DNA of 64,000 nucleotides from Pristionchus mayeri (taxonomy: Eukaryota; Nematoda; Chromadorea; Rhabditida; Neodiplogasteridae): positions 40,202,907 to 40,266,906 of the forward strand of contig BTRK01000004.1 in assembly GCA_036245805.1 (NCBI GenBank), in the 5' to 3' direction. Position 1 is the stretch's first letter. Every line of letters starts with the position of its first letter. Below, piece after piece: positions 47,901 through 59,412 of the stretch. A program made the position numbers and the translations under genes. Below the pieces are notes generated by a model. It was not told the origin of the DNA. It ran no database searches and was given only the letters and a program-made list of their open reading frames with translations.

Positions 47901-50900
47901 CTTCTTGTTATCTTTTCTACCACCTTCTTCCCCCGTGCCGAAATCCTACCGTAACAACTCTGCCATCCTAATGCAGTAATCCTACCGTAATCCCATCCCT
48001 ACAGTAATATTATTCACCTTCTTTCCTCCTCCCTTGCAGTAGTGGCACTCGCGCACTCCTCGTCCGTGGCACATGTAGCAGAGATCGTGAGTACCTGAGG
48101 AGAGCACGAGATCGGATGATACTCTTTCAATATCACACCACGGCCCTTAATTCGTCGACATTAGCGACCACCTGTCCGCCTAATGGGTCTCATTCAGAAA
48201 AATTCAAATTCAAACAGGCATCATGTTGACCTTAATCAGGCAATATTTTTTGAATTTGAACAGCGTTGAAATGGCTTTTGCACATCATAATTGACGCCAA
48301 TTCAAATTTCAGGACACTAACACAGGACACTCATGACACTGGGAATCATTTAGTAGCATCCTTCCACCATAACCAATTGAAGGTGATTGGAGAATGTGAG
48401 TTCCGGTCAGTCCCGTGTAAGCACAGAAATGGACAAAAATTACGGTTTTTTCCTAGTGGGCAGAATTAGGCGGACCGGTGGCCACGATTGTCGATGAGTT
48501 AGGTGCCGTGTCACACTCCCTCGCTCGTTCTGACCAGCGGAAAATGCACATGGATTTGAAAAAATAGGAAAAAAGTGAGTTGTAAAAATGAGGAAATTAA
48601 TCGCTGCGTTATGATGAAAGAACTCAATCAATGAACAACCCTTCACTTTCTAGCCTTGCACATCTTACGAATAATATCGGCGTTCCGACCTTTACAAATA
48701 ATTTCTGAGGGTTCAAAATACTGTCTCATCCAGAACGTTTCAATTCACGTTTCAGAAATCCTATTAATTCTGACCTAATTTATTGACGTCATTGTGCGTC
48801 ATGTACTACAAATCAAGGGTTAGTGTAGTAATCTCTGCCTTCAAATTAATCTCTCATCCTATCAGGGATGGTGAAAGCCAAACAGTGCGCAAAATCGAAA
48901 GATTGCACCCACGCCACTAGTTACAAAAGCCTCATTGTCAGCGAGATCGTTCCAGTCCCTATCAAAGAACAACACTCAATCCTTTTCGACTTAAATAATG
49001 TAAAAAAACTAATAAAAATGACGTCTACTAACTCCTATGCTACTTCTTCCTGATACTTAAAAGCTCACCCAGCCCAGGTGGCGGCACTCCCGTCTTGCTC
49101 ATGAAGTACATCGGCGTGCCCACGCCGTACGTGTTGTTGCCGTGACGGACCTGTATTTAAACAATCAATTATCCTGTTAATTAAACAATTAATTAAATAA
49201 ATAAACAACAATAATAACAATCATAATAATAATAATAATAGTTATAATAATAAATAATAATATTCGAACCATCGCCGTCGACGAGGAAGCGTAGCCGCGC
49301 GAGAGGTCAGCCTGAGGAAAATTAATTTAAATAATAAATTAGAGCTAACGTCGACATTACATCGGATTGAAAAATTATGAACGAAAGAGCTAACGAATTT
49401 ATGCGCTTGCGCGGAGCCGGAATATGCACTAGGAATCTTCACTAAATGTTGCCTATTTACCGGTTATTCGGTATGGATTTCATATTCCATCCCCGTATTT
49501 TCCCGTTTCATCTCCTAAATAAGAGTGGGAGCTCACGTGCGGGAATGAGGCGACCATCGGGTGCGTGTACACTGCGGGATGGGCGACGCCCGACTTCATA
49601 CCAGTGCCTCTGGAATCGAATAATATTCATGGTATTTCTTTGCTTCACGGAAGCGTTAAAAGTACTGAGATTCGCTTGCAGAGTATTCTCACACGCTCTT
49701 TATGCTGGCCGTGGAAACATTTGAGTGAAGTCATTGCATAATTGCAAAGCCATACCAAGAAATTCAACGTTTCACATAATCTAGAAAAAAATCCCGAACC
49801 CTAAACTTGGCGATACTTTCTTGTCCTTTTCACGAACCCCTCAAATCGCAACCTTTTCCGGTTATGGAACCGTTCACGTGTTCGGTGTACTTATTTGTTT
49901 GCACAATTTTTTTACATTACTCACACATCAATCTAAGGTGAGCAACCGTTCTTGGGAAATTGCGCTCTATTCTTAGCAACTGTCCAGCTTATTTCCATTA
50001 TCGTTTCAATCATTTCATCTAAATAACCCCCTCTCGATGCTCTATTTCCTAGCCGTTCTATTCCTGTCCCTCCATGCTTTCCTCACCAGCCTCAACACTA
50101 CGCAAGCCGACGCATCTAGTGTCTGAAATCTGATACGACGTGCAAAAGCTGCTGCCTGCACGGCTATTTTCTGCAGCACACTAGCGAATTTATCCAGCAT
50201 CATTCAATTAGTGAATCCGTGACCGCTCCTTTCACAATAAGCAGCTATTGCAACCTGAACCATCCTTCCACTAGCCTCGCGACATCCTACCGTATCCGAA
50301 TTTAAAGACCTTGCGAAATCTAGCGCCACTTCATTTCATGCCGTACCTTGTTCGAACTAAGAAACCGTACCCCTACCGTATACACTACCTACCGTACCTT
50401 CATAATCCTGTTTCACCGTACCACTACAGTATCCACCAGCTACCGTACCTGCAGAATCCGCACTTGTCCTGTCCGTTTCCCCGGCAGTGGAAGCAGTGCG
50501 TCGCTCCCTCGGCGTTGCACGCAGTGCACGAACCCATACGGGAACTGCCCGGCAACTCCATCACACGAGTCTTAATTAAGTTAATTAATACATTCCATAA
50601 ATATGTTCTAGAACACAGTCAATTCCTCTCATTGCCGGATATATAGATAGTTCAGAAATTTGGAACAGTTTTCCCGTTCAAGGTGCTTCAATCATAGTCA
50701 ACAAAATTTCATTACCTTTGTGCAACATATAAAATACAAACATAACAGACCATTCAAAGTTAATTTATTTTTTCTGAATTTATTACAGTGGACAACCGAT
50801 ACCTATTGCTTGGAAAAGGACGCCTCGAAAATTTGTTGCCTAAGCAAAACGTAAATGTGACTGCCTCCTGTTCCCGTTTCATTTGAACAAAAAAATGAAT

Positions 50901-53900
50901 GTGATAACACATATTCTGGTGTACTTCCAGGTGTAATAATTATTCCGTAATCATTTCCTCCTAACACATCACAAACCAGCACACTAGCAGCTCATTTCTC
51001 ATTCGCTAACCGGCTCATTTTCAGCAGTATCTAAGATACTCTCTTCATTATCCATGCTCTCTCACTCTGTCTATCAAGTGTATACGCACTAGAGAAATGC
51101 GCACTTTTCCGTGTCCCTAATTAATTCAACACCCGTCTAGAGTGCCCCATGTATTACAAAACGTGATCTACGATCTAGTACCAGTTCCCTGTCAAAATTG
51201 CTCCCTTTAAATTGCCAGTCGCTATGAAAACATCCGAGCAATAAAAATCCATCTTTCCAGCACGCAATTTCGCTGTCTGATCAATTTTCCACCATACGAC
51301 TATTAGTAAACATCGCCCCACTACCGCACCACGATACCGTACCTGATCAGCGAACATCACGTTCGGAAGCACCTCGTAGTCCCACGGATTCTGCTGGCTT
51401 GCACTCGCATCGTCGCCGTGTCTACAAAGAAGTATTTTAAAATATTTTCGAAAATACAAAATATTTATAACCTAACTATGATGTTATTGCCATTACACTC
51501 TCTTAGATTGTGGTGCTTTAACAGTAACGAAAATGCATTCAAATACTTTAGTTTCAAATGGCACTAGGTCGATGAGAGCTATGACGTTATTCCGCATTTG
51601 ATACATCAAAGGCGGCATTACGTCATGTTTTTCGTCCGATCTAGCGCCGTTTCAAATACATTAGTATCACAGAACACACGCGACTCACCCTCCAAGTGTG
51701 TATCCATATCTGACAAGCAACAATATGATAATCAATAGAATCCTACCGTAATAGCCCAGATACAATCTCAACTCGATCGATACCGTAATCCTACAGTATA
51801 CCTGTCTAGATACTGCCCGAGTGTGTACGCCTCGGTGGCCTCGCTCGTGCTGCGCGCTTCCGTGAAGGACTCGAGCACGTACTGCAATCATTGATCGATT
51901 ATCGATTACAGTACTCTCTTCCCCACATATCACCGTTCTATTGCTAGATTGTATTTACACAGTTACCCCTTCATACCGTACCATTCCCAATCTAATCGTT
52001 TTCGTCTGTGTCTGGGGCCTCAATTTCATTCCCTCGGTTTATCACCCACTTCTCGACTATTTTGGTCTTCTCGGTCTCTCTCTCCAGTTGTCATGCATCC
52101 CCCCATCCATCCCTCCCCCTCCACTCCTCTTTTTTCATCTTGATGAATCGCCCTGCTCTCGCTTCCCCGCACACAAACTTCGGACTTTTCCGCGGGATGA
52201 GACGGGGTGGGAGAGGGAGGAGGAGAGGAAAGTAGAGGAGAGAGAAGTAAAAGAGAAGAGAGACGGATGAGAGATCATGAGAGCATGGGCTCTATTGACG
52301 AGAGACGTGCCAGTAAATGACACAACGAGGCCCGAGGCCACAGAGAGCGAGTAGCTTCAATAGCCCCCCGATAGCGCCAAACCACCAACTTCGGCCAATT
52401 CGAGTCAACTCTCTCTCTTTCTCCCTCGATTCCACACGATCCATCGCCCCAAAGAACGAGAGAGCGTGAGAAACTAAGAGGGTCCCGCCAGTCCTTTCTC
52501 TTCCCCCGTCTATTCTTCTCGCTCTAGTTACCGCCACATGCCTTCTTTTCTCGAGCGAAATCGCGTGACGGAATGGTGGTCGGATTTCGGTGAGAAAAAA
52601 CGGATTGGGGAAAACAAAAACAAGTGCAAACACAAGACCCGTTTCGCAAGCGGTCTTTAAACCCCAAGGAGGATGCGATGATTTATCACTTTGCTGCACT
52701 CGTTTGACACGTCGTGACTAATACCAAGACTAGCTCAGCCAAGAGTCGAAAAGTAATTGTAATAGGACAAGAAAAGGCAAGATCCCCGAAAACAACTGCA
52801 AAGGTATTGGTGGTGCATGGAAACCATAGGTGGGCACCATCAAAGCCAGCTGTGAAACACCCCCGGTTTTCGGATTGGACACCCCCTGTTTTTGGAAAAT
52901 TTTGTCACAAAAACGATCATTTACGATCACACTCCCCCCCCCCCCCCCTTTTTTGACCCTAAACACCCCCGGTTTTCGATTTCCAGCTTCAACCACCGCC
53001 CACCTATGATGGAAACTACGATTTGACGTCAATAAAGCGCGAATGACGCTTTGCAAGCGCGCTCAAAAATGCATGCAGTTCAGACGTACCCATCATCGCC
53101 ACGAGAAACTTCTCCTATACACGTGATTCAGAATATAATTTGTTTACACACAGATTCAGTAAAACATTTTTAGGAAGCAAAAAGAAGAAACTCACCATTG
53201 ACGTATTCGACATTCGAGTTTCATTAATGGGTGCAACAGAAAGCTACCTAGTCTATTCGGGGATATTTACAATACCACAACGACATTTTGCATTTCGACT
53301 CAGTCTAATTAACGAAGTGTCCAATTCGATAAAAAATATTGCAACCCCAATTTCTGAGTAGAGACAAGCCAGCAAAGCTAATCTAATCGACTTGAGGGCA
53401 AGTTTTTACAATCAAAATTGAAAACGTTCTGATACCAGCAAAGTTGGAATAATCACCTGTATGCAGCTGCTGTTCTCCAGCTCCCCAATCTCCATCTTCT
53501 TCGCCGCCGATTCCTTCCACCAGCGATGCCGCTTCGCCTCGCGCTGCAATTATTGATTATTTAATTTAATGTTAATGCAAATTTGAATATATCAACAATC
53601 TAAGTAATAATGAGCTGCTGATTTGATAAATATAACAGACTATCTCAGAAAATCAAAATATTCTTGGCACTGGCTGAAAAATCGAATTCGTTGTAACTTC
53701 GCCAATAGGTAGTACTCGGCGAGGGAAACATACGAGCGTCGGTAGAATTTCGATCCGCATCCGCGCACGCGGCCGCGCGGATCTCGAATAAGACTACCGT
53801 AATCCTTAAAATTTTTTGTTTCGATTCCAATCACTGCGGCGGTAGGGGGAATGAGTCGGCGAACAAATTCTAAGACTTTTTTACTCTGGACCGTTTTTCG

Positions 53901-56900
53901 ATCAGATTTGATCTACGGCCGGAAATCGAAATTTTATTTTAAATATATTTTTTAAAAATATTTCCCATGAAGCCAGCAGGAATTTTATTTGCTCAAAAGA
54001 TGCTAGTGTTATCAAGTCGTCTTTGATTAAAATATAAAATTAAAAAAAAAAAATATTATATTCGAAAAAGCTAAAAAAATGCAACTAAATTTGAATTATG
54101 GTGTTAGAAATACTGTATCCGCCTTTCCCTAACTTTACTCTGTTTTAACATGAAGTGGATTTTCCTTCTCAGATAGTCTTCTCGTAGTCATTAGACAACA
54201 GTTAACCTTGAAATCATTTCATTTTCGAGAATACTGTACACATAGAGAAAGGCGGATACAGTATTTCTTACACCATAATTCAAATTTAGTTGCATTTTTG
54301 AACTTTTTCGAATATAATATATTTTTTTAAAAATTTTATATTTTTATCAAAGACGAGTTGTTAGCACTGGAATCTTTTGAGCAAATAAAATTCCTGCTGG
54401 CTTCATGGGAAATATTATTGAAAAATAAGTGAAAGTGAGAATATCGATTTCCGGCCGTAGATCAAATCTGATCGAAAAACCGTCCAGAGTAAAAAAGTCT
54501 TAGAATTTGTTCGCGGACTCATTCCCCCTACCGCCGCAGTGATTGGAATCGAAATAAAAATTTTCAAGGATTACGGTAGTTTTATTCAAGATTCGTGCCA
54601 CCGCCCGCGCGGACGAGGATCAAAATTCTGGCGACGCTCGTATGTTGCCCTCGCCGAGTACTACCTATTGGCGAAGTTACAGGGAATTCGATTTTTCAGC
54701 CAGTGCCAGGTCGCTGAAGAAATATGTTGATTTTCTCAGAAATCGTGTTATATATTAGCAAAAAGTAACGATGATCTATCGACCAAACTTTTCAGTTTCC
54801 CTGCGACTTTTCAGACATGCGCGCAACCAGGATCCTCCTTGTGCATAACATGGACAGTTGTGCACACACGACAAAGCACAATACACCGTCATACCTAACA
54901 ATTCTATAAATGTAACATTTTTGAAAGGCTTTCTATTTTTTTTCTCATACCATTTCTATTAGCATCCTTTGGTATTTTCTTCTCGAAATACTATTTGCAT
55001 ACAGTAAGCTACGATCAACAGCTGAGAGATCGCCGCGATATTACTTGCATCGCAAAACTTCCTCGCACATTTATCAAAAACTAATTTCCAAATTGATTAT
55101 TTTTTGAGTAAGTGTGGCAACCAAATTGGTTTAATGTACGCCATAACACTTTTCTGCAGTCACCGCAACTCGAGATCTCCTTTTGTTCACGACACTCTTA
55201 ACCATCACATTCCCCTCCCAACCTATTCATTTATTTTTACACTCCCAACCGATCGAACCATCGGCAAATGAAAAGAGGACATATTTATCTCGTTCTCGCG
55301 CACCGCAAATCCTCCTGGCATCGCCCATTCTCCGTTATGACTCCATACAAAATTTTGTTCTAGCACGACCTCTATTTCAAACACTGCGTCCTACCATGAA
55401 ATCGCCCTTTTCCCCATCCACCAAAACTCAAGTCCTCCTTGTTTACCAAAAGGCCCTATCTTCGCAATATAGATTTCTGATTGTAATCAAGACAGTGCCC
55501 GCTCACGTCCTCCTTCTCTACATTGTTATCCGTTTCGTCCACTTTACCCACTTCTCGATTTTCTGCCTCATTTTTCGCTCTCTTGATGCTCTGTTTTTTT
55601 GCTATTTTTTGCTTCCTCTCGGAATCGCCCGCGACAGTCATCCACATTCCATTGACAGGCTTCAAAGGACTGAAGCGTTCAAAGAATTTTTTTCCCACGC
55701 CACCGCCAATCTTGCGTGAATAAATCAAAATATGCTGCTTCAAAATAGCGAGATTTGAGATGCTGTTAGCGCTCAAATTTCTGATGTGGTGCGTGCTCAA
55801 AATAGCGGCAGTCGCGCTGCGCGGATATTTGATTAGCTGCCGCAGCACGCGGCTTCAGGAGTGGTGGTGGACTGGGAAGAGGGAGGAGGAAGGAGGGAGA
55901 GGTGGTGAGGGAGGAGGAGGAAGCAGCTTGAGCAATGTACCGGAAGCTCAGGAGACCAGGTAGCAGGAAATCGAGTAAAAGTAGGTAAGAGAGCAACCTC
56001 GGGAGCCAACGGAACAGTCAAATATTTCCCCCAAGTGCGAAATTTCAATATGATTCCACAAACAATCCGATCTTTATCAAGGAAAACCCAGAAGCTACAC
56101 GCCTTGAATATTTTTTTGCCATTTTCCATGCCTTCATCATCGACACACACCCGAGAACCCACAGTTTCATCTAACTGTAAAACACCAATTCTACCGGAAT
56201 TGAAAATTTTAAGTACCCATTTCTTCATGAGATAAACATGACGAGAGATAATGGGAATTCGAATCAGATGATTAATCCGTCTCACCTTGAGTGCCTCTCG
56301 TATCTCCTCTTCCCGAAAGGGCAGCACGTCATCAAAGTACCGCTTGGAGGGCAGGGCGGCTGCAAAAACATCGAATCATTTTCTCTAACTCTCTTTAAAT
56401 CCCACACTCTCTCTCTCTCGCTCTCTTTTTCCCTAGCATCAGTGAGAAATTGTATGCTAGGACTGCTGCGACCGTTGCTCGGGAAATCAGCAATTTCCCC
56501 AATATACGAAAGGAGAGATTCGAGCTTTCTCCCTTTCCACCCGATACAAAAAGAGCGAAAGCCTACTCTGAATACCCAGGCCATTTCGTCGTTTTACACT
56601 TATTGCCTTCCAGAGCTTGCCCCCGATTCTGAATTGGAGTGGATCTCATTCTGGAAAAGTGCCTTCCCATTCCAACAATGCCGCCCTCCACAAAGTGTTA
56701 TTGCATACTGAACGAGGATTGCTTCAACTTCGTTCCCTCCCTCCCTCACACCTAACACCATTTGATAAACTCATTTTAATCACCTCGGTTAGGGGCCCTA
56801 GGGTGTAGCAGACGCTTAAAATATTCATAACCGGACAGAGATCCGCTCTAAATTCAAGCCGATGCAAGGAAGTAGTTTGCGAGCTGGGGAAAAGCAGGAA

Positions 56901-57224
56901 GTATCTCATGTTCAAAGCAGTTGTTTCGTTCCAGTTCCCCATTCTTGCAAAATCTCAAATCGTTGCATTCTCAATGAATAAGTAATGAAGAACGCATTCA
57001 TTTAAAATCAGCTGTTTCTCTCTGCTCTGCACAGTTCGCTCTCTAATGCAAACCAACCATTTTGCTGTTTAAATATTTACAAAAAAACGAAAAAATATTA
57101 AAAATAACTTATAAAAAAGGCACCGACCGACGCTCTGCTTGTGATTCTCGATGTCGTCGAGGAGGGGCGCGGCGACGACCGCCTTGTCGCCCGACATCGA
57201 CAGCCGACTGGAATGGACCGGCAT
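44980..57224 (-). CDS. SSUH2: SSUH2 (ssu-2) homologue, Cys-rich zinc-finger protein (14 exons, 405 aa)
   Basis: Exons in transcript order: 57224-57128, 56359-56286, 53543-53457, 51881-51802, 51421-51343, 50570-50449, 49609-49537, 49311-49270, 49150-49069, 48094-48018, 47637-47576, 47257-47158, 45429-45325, 45117-44980; all in phase, 405 codons. Family order is kept: LPFREEEIREALK (about 45-57), VLESFTEARS, NPWDYEVLPNVMF, the DnaJ-like Cys clusters CTACNAEG, CFHCRGNGQDKCGFCRGTG, CYMCHGRGVRECHYCKGGG and CSTCGGSGSV, then FSKLIVQFETE, PEMLIRQAEKKEIFSEQ, and the C-terminal QRHMLFAIPLCKVAF, FWVYGRD, YFPKYPAKCAIL. An insert of about 65 residues (exons 49609-49069) splits the zinc-finger region and is less typical. 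C. elegans ssu-2 is known as a suppressor of sur-2; the molecular role is unclear. The first exon is the least certain. Introns hold two large palindromic elements. Confidence 0.88.
45476..46882. mobile_element. 1.4-kb palindromic element (long terminal inverted repeats) in SSUH2-like intron
   Basis: Left and right halves are inverted copies: CTTAAAACGCGTT at 45476 matches the right end at 46882, and the arms run about 600 bp with a few differences (for example the ATGATCTTCC blocks at 45530 and 46810). An inner inverted repeat around 46020-46290 repeats GATCTACGGCCGGAAATCG four times in alternating orientation. Both arms carry a tRNA-like 3' half with a perfect B-box (GGTTCGATCCC, near 45910 and inverted near 46395). 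The large non-coding foldback lacks a transposase and is presumably mobilised in trans. Confidence 0.85.
49195..49262. repeat. AAT-rich microsatellite abutting a splice donor
   Basis: Imperfect AATAATAATAAT run in the short intron between SSUH2-like exons 49270-49311 and 49069-49150, starting a few bases from the donor. Confidence 0.8.
51558..51650. mobile_element. Small foldback element, GGC(A/G)CTAGGTCG family
   Basis: An inverted repeat with ends GGCACTAGGTCGATGAGAGC and CGTCCGATCTAGCGCC and core GACGTTATTCCGC/AAGGCGGCATTACGTC, in an SSUH2-like intron. The same family is nested at 60545-60633, and a decayed copy lies near 2720-2830. Confidence 0.7.
52820..53015. mobile_element. Small element with CATAGGTGGGC inverted ends and poly-C run
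   Basis: Inverted ends CCATAGGTGGGC (about 52822) and GCCCACCTATGATGG (about 52999) flank two direct copies of AAACACCCCCGGTTTTCG and a run of about 17 C followed by T at 52936-52960. Non-coding. Intronic in the SSUH2-like gene. Confidence 0.65.
53629..54760. mobile_element. 1.1-kb palindromic element (same superfamily) in SSUH2-like intron 2
   Basis: Long inverted arms of about 320 bp: GCACTGGCTGAAAAATCGAA at 53667 matches TTCGATTTTTCAGCCAGTGC near 54687. Both inner ends hold the GATCTACGGCCGGAAATCG word shared with 45476-46882. Each arm contains one CTACCGTAATCC motif (53795 and, inverted, 54569). No open frame of note. Confidence 0.85.
54761..56285. other. Remainder of SSUH2-like intron 2
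   Basis: Frames on both strands around 55183-55848 are open for 130-178 codons, but they overlap each other, have no recognisable domain and lack splice continuity with the host gene. They are treated as chance frames. A GGAGGAGGAAGGAGGGAGAG purine tract lies near 55875-55925. Confidence 0.4.
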
Positions 57225-57256
57225 TGCGCTCGACGATGAGGACGACTACTCAGAAG
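57151..57256 (+). other. Overlapping + strand open frame antisense to SSUH2-like exon 1
   Basis: ATG at 57151 opens MSSRRGAATTALSPDIDSRL... and an acidic DDEDDYSE st stretch ending at a GTGTCAGC donor-like site (57257). It exactly overlaps the proposed first exon of the - strand SSUH2-like gene, so the strand of this exon is not settled. A second + strand frame (57529-57669, MTSHRRRRHSVNDDDY...) follows an acceptor-like TTACCAG. No downstream + strand exons were found. Confidence 0.25.
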
Positions 57257-58117
57257 GTGTCAGCTTCGTTGGGCTCATTCGCCGAATTAGGGGGACGGGA
57301 CAGAAACTACTCGCTCAATTTCGCCTCTGTCCTGGACGTCTACTACTGCACATGAGTGAGGGAGGGGAGGGGTGAAGGCGAGAGGGGGAGGGATGGGGAG
57401 AGGGGCGGGAGGGAGGAAAAGAGACGAGGCAGACGAAGCTGCCTGGGCCACCAGCACACTCAAATACACACACACACACACACCAAGACGCGCTCTAGTT
57501 CGATCACGAGCTTGCTCTCGCTTACCAGATGACGAGCCATCGACGACGACGGCATTCCGTCAACGATGACGACTATCACACCACAGAGGAGTCAATCGAC
57601 GCGACGCGCGATTCACACAACGACGACGACGCCACGACACGACGACAAGTTCTGGATAATATGGGCTAGTACGGTAATCGATTGGTTATAACGAAAGGGA
57701 GGCGAGAAAAGCCAAGTGGCAATGCGAAAAACATCAATCATAGAAGCATTGAACACGAGGTGTTGAGAGTGGAAGGCATAACGCATGAGTGGGGAGTGCG
57801 CGGCGTCGGCAAAAATTGCGTGCACTCGGGTTTTGCGCGGGAGAATTACGAACTGATTTTTCTCGCCTTCGCTCAATTTTTTTTGAAAACTACTAATTTC
57901 TTTACTTAAAATACAAGAATTTAAAGGAAAAAATATTATTTATCATACACGTGAATAAACAAAGATATGAAATGCGCGGGAATATATAAGATGGTAATAA
58001 ACAAAATAGTTCCTTCATAATTATTATAATATTAATATTGAAGCGACATCAGTTATCGCCAAAGTGGCCTCGACGTATTCTGAAAATACATATGATCATA
58101 TTATCAAGAAGTCGCAG
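57225..58117. other. Intergenic, SSUH2-like 5' flank
   Basis: Contains a GGGAGGGATGGGGAGAGGGG tract (57385-57420), a CA microsatellite (57463-57483) and a CGACGACGA-rich low-complexity stretch (57535-57650). No gene on the - strand between here and the RacGAP. Confidence 0.45.
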
Positions 58118-59412
58118 CAAATATGAGAGACTTTTTGAGTCACTGAACATATTTGTGAAGACTCTTGGCAAAGTGCAAAAACTCGAAATCTTCTGAAATC
58201 TGCCCACATGCAGTACTCAATCGGCCTAGCTCACCCACCACGTATGGAGTGATCTAGGCCACTATTAATAAAGTTTAAGCATGATACCGTAATCAGAAGA
58301 AATTTAGATTTCGCTATTGATCATAGGGGCGCATATATCAAAAGATGCGCCGTTGCCTGCTCATCAACCATACAAGATTGCATCCCAATTGAATTTCAGT
58401 CCGTCGAAAAAAATAGAACAATCGAATATATTGTTCCTATTTTGCATGTTCTGATCTTGTTCTGATGGGTAGGTAGATACACTTTTCATTCCTTTATGTT
58501 GTAGTGCAGTTTAGGGGCTGTACACACTGAGCGTACAAGCAAAATAAAAAAATAGGTTTTTGTGAAAAATGGCAAAAAAGTTCAACATTTTTGAAAAAAG
58601 TCAGTTCATGATAACGCCGAAGACCTACCGTACCCCAAACGAACATGAGAACGAAAGTTCTGGAGTTATCATGCATGTTGTACTCGATGAGGCACATCCA
58701 CCAGCATCAGTAGAATTTCGATACGCATCCGTGCGCGGAAGCGCGCTTCAGGTAAAAAATGTCGAGGGATTACGGTAGTTTTTCAACATCATCACACTGG
58801 CGCGCGCGGATACTATTCGGAATTCTACTGATGCTGGTGGATGTGCCTCATCGAGTACAACATGCATGATAACTCCAGAACTTTCGTTCTCATGTTCGTT
58901 TGGGGTACGGTAGGTCTTCGGCGTTATCATGAACTGACTTTTTTCAAAAATTTTGAACTTTTTTGCCATTTTTCACAAAAACCTATTTTTTTTATTTTGC
59001 TTGTACGCTCAGTGTGCACAGCCCGTAAACTGCAGTACAACATAAAGGAATAAAAAGTGTATCTACCTACCCATCAGAACAAGATAGAATGCAAAACAGG
59101 AAAAATATATTCTATTTTTGGATTTTTTTCGACGGGCTGAAATTCAATTGGGATACAATCTTGTATGGTTGATGAGCAGGCAACGGCGCATCTTTTGATA
59201 TATGCGCCGCTATGATCAATAGCGAAATCTAAATTTCTTCTGATTACGGTATCATGCTTAAACTTTATTAATAGTGGCCTAGATCACTCCATACGTGGTG
59301 GGTGAGCTAGGCTGATTGAGTACTACATGTGGGCAGATTTCAAAAGATTTCGAGTTTTTGCACTTTGCCAAACAAATGTTCACTGAGTCGAAAAGTCTTT
59401 CATATACTATCT
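58118..59412. mobile_element. 1.3-kb near-perfect palindrome between SSUH2-like and RacGAP genes
   Basis: The left arm (58118 to about 58785) and right arm (about 58795 to 59412) are inverted copies over some 600 bp each. Examples: AACATGAGAACGAAAGTTCT at 58642 and its reverse at about 58875; GATGAGCAGGCAACGGCGCA near 59169 and its reverse near 58354. Each arm holds copies of the TACCGTA motif (ACCTACCGTACCCC) and a GTAGAATTTCGATACGCATC word shared with the 53.6-kb element. No transposase frame. The right end overlaps the 3' side of the RacGAP gene. Confidence 0.88.

Noticed and set aside
55183..55848. 178-codon + strand frame and overlapping 130-codon - strand frame
   Set aside because: They overlap on opposite strands inside an SSUH2-like intron, have low-complexity composition and no recognisable domain.
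55833..56327. 164-codon - strand frame starting MLPFREEEIREALK
   Set aside because: Only the first residues are real exon (56286-56359); the rest is intron read-through past a good donor.
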